Source: Saprospiraceae bacterium
Lineage (GTDB): Bacteria; Bacteroidota; Bacteroidia; Chitinophagales; Saprospiraceae
Direction of reading: 5' to 3'
Assembly: GCA_020630895.1 (NCBI GenBank)
Contig: JAHDII010000045.1
Span: 1-9,248, forward strand
Length of the DNA stretch: 9,248 nucleotides
Shown here: piece by piece, positions 7,102-9,248 of the stretch
Position numbering within the stretch: position 1 is the first letter of the stretch
How the letters are laid out: each line of letters starts with the position of its first letter
Notes under the pieces: model-generated
The model's database searches: none
What the model was told of the DNA's origin: nothing
What the model saw: only the letters and a program-made list of their open reading frames with translations
Made by a program: the position numbers and the translations under genes

Positions 7102-7701
7102 ATGTTTACAGGGATAATAGAAGTTTTAGGTAGTGTAGAAACCATAGAAAAAGAAGGAACTAATATTCATTTTAAAATAGGTTCTTCTATATCTAATAGT
7201 CTAAAAATTGATCAAAGTGTATCTCATAATGGTGTATGTTTAACCGTTACAGAACTTGGAGAAAATTGGCACTGTGTTACAGCTATTGAAGAAACCTTAC
7301 AAAAGACAAACCTTAGTCAATTAAAGATTAATGATATTGTTAATTTAGAACGAGCTATGGTTTCAGGTTCCCGTTTAGATGGTCATATTGTTCAAGGACA
7401 TGTTGATGCTACAGGGCAATGTATTGATATAGAAAATAAGGAAGGAAGCTGGTATTTTACTTTTGAATACAACCCTAGTCCTGAACATATTTTAGTAGAT
7501 AAGGGATCTATTTGTATTAATGGTGTGAGTTTAACGGTAGTACATCCTATTGCAAATCAATTTTCTGTTGCTATTATTCCTTATACTCATGAACATACTA
7601 CTTTTAAGAATTTAAAGAAGGGTGATATTATTAATTTAGAATTTGATGTTTTGGGGAAATATATTTCTAGGTACATGCAACTCTATATGCCTCAGAAGTA
7701 A
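7102..7701 (+). CDS. ribE: Riboflavin synthase, alpha chain
   Basis: Riboflavin synthase dismutates two molecules of 6,7-dimethyl-8-ribityllumazine into riboflavin and 5-amino-6-ribitylamino-uracil, the last step of vitamin B2 synthesis in the cytoplasm. The 199 residues are the normal family length and contain two tandem lumazine-binding barrels. The N-terminal barrel (about 1-93) has the diagnostic Met-Phe-Thr-Gly-Ile-Ile-Glu start and Gly-Val-Cys-Leu-Thr-Val (44-49, Cys46). The C-terminal barrel (about 94-187) has Gly-His-Ile-Val-Gln-Gly-His (94-100) and the matching Gly-Val-Ser-Leu-Thr-Val (141-146). The symbol follows Bacillus use (ribC in E. coli). No other rib gene is adjacent, and no FMN riboswitch is visible upstream; the 89-bp gap is taken up by a palindromic repeat. 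Expression may come from the upstream gene's transcript or a promoter in its 3' end. A strong terminator follows 13 bp after the stop. Confidence 0.96.
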   Translation: MFTGIIEVLGSVETIEKEGTNIHFKIGSSISNSLKIDQSVSHNGVCLTVTELGENWHCVTAIEETLQKTNLSQLKINDIVNLERAMVSGSRLDGHIVQGHVDATGQCIDIENKEGSWYFTFEYNPSPEHILVDKGSICINGVSLTVVHPIANQFSVAIIPYTHEHTTFKNLKKGDIINLEFDVLGKYISRYMQLYMPQK

Positions 7702-7714
7702 GACTAATATATAT

Positions 7715-7756
7715 AATAAAAAAACCTATTCTTCAAGAAGAATAGGTTTTTTTATT
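7715..7756. terminator. Bidirectional intrinsic terminator between convergent genes
   Basis: Two perfect 20-nt arms (7715-7734 and 7737-7756) flank a 2-nt AA centre. The stem core is CCTATTCTTC / GAAGAATAGG, bordered by seven A on the left and seven T on the right, so a U-tract follows the stem on either strand. It lies 13 bp after the ribE stop and 20 bp after the stop of the converging Cys-rich protein gene, placed to end both transcripts. Confidence 0.93.
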
Positions 7757-7757
7757 G

Positions 7758-7781
7758 AATAAGAATTTTAAAATTCTTATT
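7758..7781. repeat. Perfect 24-bp palindrome overlapping the end of the Cys-rich protein gene
   Basis: AATAAGAATTTT (7758-7769) is directly followed by its exact reverse complement (7770-7781), with no spacer. It contains the stop codon at 7777-7779 and sits one base from the bidirectional terminator. It may add a second stem to the minus-strand terminator or be a compositional accident of AT-rich sequence, although 12 matched pairs is long for chance. Confidence 0.55.
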
Positions 7782-8301
7782 TATTTTCTACTTTTTTTAC
7801 AAGCTTCACATCAGAACTTTTCTTCTCTACTGTTGAAGACTTTTTAGTACAAGTTGAAGCTGTTTTTGCTTTAGAAGCACAACAAGCTTTTTTAGCTGTA
7901 CTTGTACTTTTAGTACAAGCTTTCTTAGCTGGTGCATCTGCTTTAACTTCTTTTACTTCTGCAGCTCTAGAAGGAGCAGCATTAACAAAAGTTTTTGCAG
8001 TATTACAATATTTTACTTCTTTTAAAGAAACTTTACCTGATGTAGCACAAGTTGACTTTTTATAATAAGAAGTATTACCTGATTTAGCACAAGTTTTTGC
8101 TTCTATAGACTCATCTAAAGATGCTAATTTAGCTGCTGCAGCTTTAGGACAAGCAGGAAGTTCTGCTGAAGTTGCAGTAGTTTTAGCTTTTGTACAAGTA
8201 GTTTTAGACTTTGTACAAGCTGTTTTAGATTTAGTACATTGAGCAGTTGCTGATGTTCCTAAGAACGCTACTACAGCAAATAACATTAAAAACTTTTTCA
8301 T
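7777..8301 (-). CDS. Secreted Cys/Lys/Thr/Ala-rich protein of unknown function
   Basis: This 174-residue protein has a clear Sec signal peptide (1-20, ending Thr-Ser-Ala-Thr-Ala before Gln-Cys). The mature chain is very rich in Lys, Thr, Ala and Ser and has 11 Cys. It has three parts: three 7-residue repeats of the type Cys-Thr-Lys-Ser-Lys-Thr (21-41); a less repetitive middle (about 48-110) containing spaced Cys51, Cys71, Cys85 and Cys99, Ala-Ala-Ala-Ala-Lys-Leu and two Ser-Gly-Asn/Lys turns, which looks like a folded domain; and a Lys-rich tail with Ala-Cys-Cys-Ala (139-142) and more Cys-Thr-Lys motifs. The middle recalls uncharacterised secreted Bacteroidota proteins, but no named family is assigned. 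Metal binding or disulfide cross-linking is possible from composition alone. It has its own good promoter upstream and shares a terminator with ribE. No T9SS C-terminal domain is present, so it is probably periplasmic or outer-membrane associated. Confidence 0.85.
   Translation of the reverse strand: MKKFLMLFAVVAFLGTSATAQCTKSKTACTKSKTTCTKAKTTATSAELPACPKAAAAKLASLDESIEAKTCAKSGNTSYYKKSTCATSGKVSLKEVKYCNTAKTFVNAAPSRAAEVKEVKADAPAKKACTKSTSTAKKACCASKAKTASTCTKKSSTVEKKSSDVKLVKKVENK
8179..8241 (-). repeat. Three tandem 21-bp coding repeats (7-residue units)
   Basis: Residues 21-41 of the Cys-rich secreted protein read as three consecutive heptapeptides: Gln-Cys-Thr-Lys-Ser-Lys-Thr, Ala-Cys-Thr-Lys-Ser-Lys-Thr and Thr-Cys-Thr-Lys-Ala-Lys-Thr. 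The DNA copies are similar but not identical. They place one Cys every seven residues directly after the signal peptide. Confidence 0.8.
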
Positions 8302-8355
8302 TATTTTATTCTTTTTTGATGAAACAATTTAATTGTATGATTTTAAATAGTACTC

Positions 8356-8386
8356 CAAAAATAAGAAATACTTTTCTCCTATGCAA
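8356..8386 (-). promoter_or_regulatory. Bacteroidota-type promoter for the Cys-rich secreted protein
   Basis: On the minus strand TATTTTTG (8363-8356) is an exact match to the -7 consensus TAnnTTTG. A TTG (8386-8384) lies 20 bp upstream, inside the spacing described for the -33 box in this phylum. Transcription would start roughly 45-50 bp before ATG 8301, and the gene downstream of psd would be expressed independently of it. Confidence 0.6.
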
Positions 8387-8453
8387 TTCTATTAGTAGTA
8401 ATTCATCTCTTTTAACAAATCATTTAGATATTAAAAGTCTTTGCTAGGACAAA

Positions 8454-9113
8454 TTATTGAGGCAATTCAGCAATTAATGTTTGATTTCCTCTTACTACCT
8501 CATCTATTTTTACATTCACTTTTGTTCCTAAAGGAAGGAATAAATCTACTCTAGAACCAAATTTGATAAAGCCCATTTCTTCCCCTTGATGAACGGTTTG
8601 TCCAACACCTAGATAATTAACAATTCTTCTAGCTAATGCCCCTGCAATTTGACGAATTAAAATTTCATTCTTCCCATTATCTAAAACAACCGTTGTTCTT
8701 TCATTTTCTGTTGATGATTTAGGATGCCATGCTACTAAATATTTTCCTTCATGGTATTGATAATAATTTACTTTTCCTGAAATAGGATTTCTATTGACAT
8801 GAACATTTAAAGGGCTCATAAAAATAGAAATTTGTAATTTTTTTTCTTTAAAATATTCTACTTCTTCTGCCTCTTCAATGACTACAATTTTTCCATCAGC
8901 AGGAGCATAAACAAGATGGTCTCCTTTTTTTTGTATCACTCTTTTAGGGTTTCTAAAAAATTGTAATACCAAAATATATAATATTATAGAAATTATAATG
9001 GTGAGTATTAATACCCATTGAGGAAAATATTGATAAGCTGCTAAATTTAAAATACCTAGAATAAGTGTTGTCATTCCAATAATTTCAAATCCTTCTTTGT
9101 GTAATCCTAACAT
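8454..9113 (-). CDS. psd: Phosphatidylserine decarboxylase (pyruvoyl enzyme, short Psd type)
   Basis: This enzyme decarboxylates phosphatidylserine to phosphatidylethanolamine at the inner membrane. From ATG 9113 it has 219 residues, typical of the short Psd class found in Bacteroidota and many other bacteria. The start Met-Leu-Gly-Leu-His-Lys-Glu-Gly fits that class. The frame also opens at GTG 9146, but the extra 11 Asn/Leu-rich residues look non-coding, so the ATG was chosen. Two adjacent hydrophobic segments (about 10-52) anchor the protein. Family motifs are Phe-Phe-Arg-Asn-Pro (52-56), Ala-Pro-Ala-Asp-Gly-Lys (70-75), and Met-Ser-Pro-Leu-Asn-Val-His-Val-Asn (99-107). Phe-Gly-Ser (185-187) is the self-cleavage site where Ser187 becomes the pyruvoyl group and separates the beta and alpha chains. 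The phosphatidylserine synthase and other lipid genes are not in the window. It ends 152 bp before the next gene on the strand, and no terminator is evident in that gap. Confidence 0.95.
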   Translation of the reverse strand: MLGLHKEGFEIIGMTTLILGILNLAAYQYFPQWVLILTIIISIILYILVLQFFRNPKRVIQKKGDHLVYAPADGKIVVIEEAEEVEYFKEKKLQISIFMSPLNVHVNRNPISGKVNYYQYHEGKYLVAWHPKSSTENERTTVVLDNGKNEILIRQIAGALARRIVNYLGVGQTVHQGEEMGFIKFGSRVDLFLPLGTKVNVKIDEVVRGNQTLIAELPQ

Positions 9114-9248
9114 ATTTAATAAAAGATTATTATTAGACTTTATCACGAATTATTAATTATAGCCAAATTGATGTTTTGAAAATCTCTAATCTGTCTCTCA
9201 TAAAAAACAAGTCGTTATAAAGTCTATTAGTTTCCATTCAATTGTTTT

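Noticed and set aside
8247..8447. Plus-strand open frame of 66 codons
   Set aside because: It overlaps the signal peptide of the Cys-rich protein and its promoter, and has no recognisable features.
9114..9248. Possible end of another minus-strand gene upstream of psd
   Set aside because: A frame open from the edge to a TGA at 9198-9200 encodes only 16 residues, and a separate ATG frame is about 26 residues. Neither matches a known protein end such as CdsA, and no consensus promoter was found.

Overview
The window comes from an AT-rich member of the Bacteroidota. The best evidence is the large secreted protein at 4220-7012, which ends in a type B (gliding-motility-associated, CHU_C-like) sorting domain of the type IX secretion system, a system restricted to that phylum. 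The Psd-type phosphatidylserine decarboxylase, a promoter matching the phylum's TTG / TAnnTTTG consensus, and the general lack of Shine-Dalgarno sequences agree with this. The class or genus cannot be settled from the window.

Layout. (1) Positions 1-3746 hold a minus-strand run of four genes, read right to left. Two tandem paralogues come first, each a multi-pass membrane domain fused to a spermidine-synthase-like SAM-binding domain (3746-2184 and 2180-624). Then follow a small unrecognised membrane-anchored protein (597-199) and the start of a secreted protein whose predicted mature end is almost pure glycine (125 to beyond the left edge). (2) Positions 3747-4219 are a divergent non-coding region with several inverted repeats, including a strong hairpin just ahead of the first paralogue. 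(3) The plus-strand type IX secretion cargo (4220-7012) is followed by an 87-bp palindromic repeat element that fills the gap to riboflavin synthase (7102-7701). (4) A perfect stem at 7715-7756, placed to terminate transcription from both sides, separates riboflavin synthase from the convergent minus-strand genes. (5) Those are a secreted Cys/Lys/Thr/Ala-rich protein (8301-7777) with a good promoter, and phosphatidylserine decarboxylase (9113-8454).

Functionally the window mixes housekeeping genes (riboflavin and phosphatidylethanolamine synthesis) with envelope or secreted proteins of unknown role. The most unusual part is the left cassette: a pair of membrane-fused aminopropyltransferase-like proteins, whose catalytic motifs depart from true spermidine synthases, encoded with two small envelope-directed proteins. 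Its function cannot be read from the sequence. It could be a membrane-associated small-molecule or peptide modification system, but that is inference.

Starts were revised from the longest open frames for two genes: ATG 597 instead of TTG 603, and ATG 9113 instead of GTG 9146. An unusual TTG start was kept for the gene at 2180 because its paralogue supports it.
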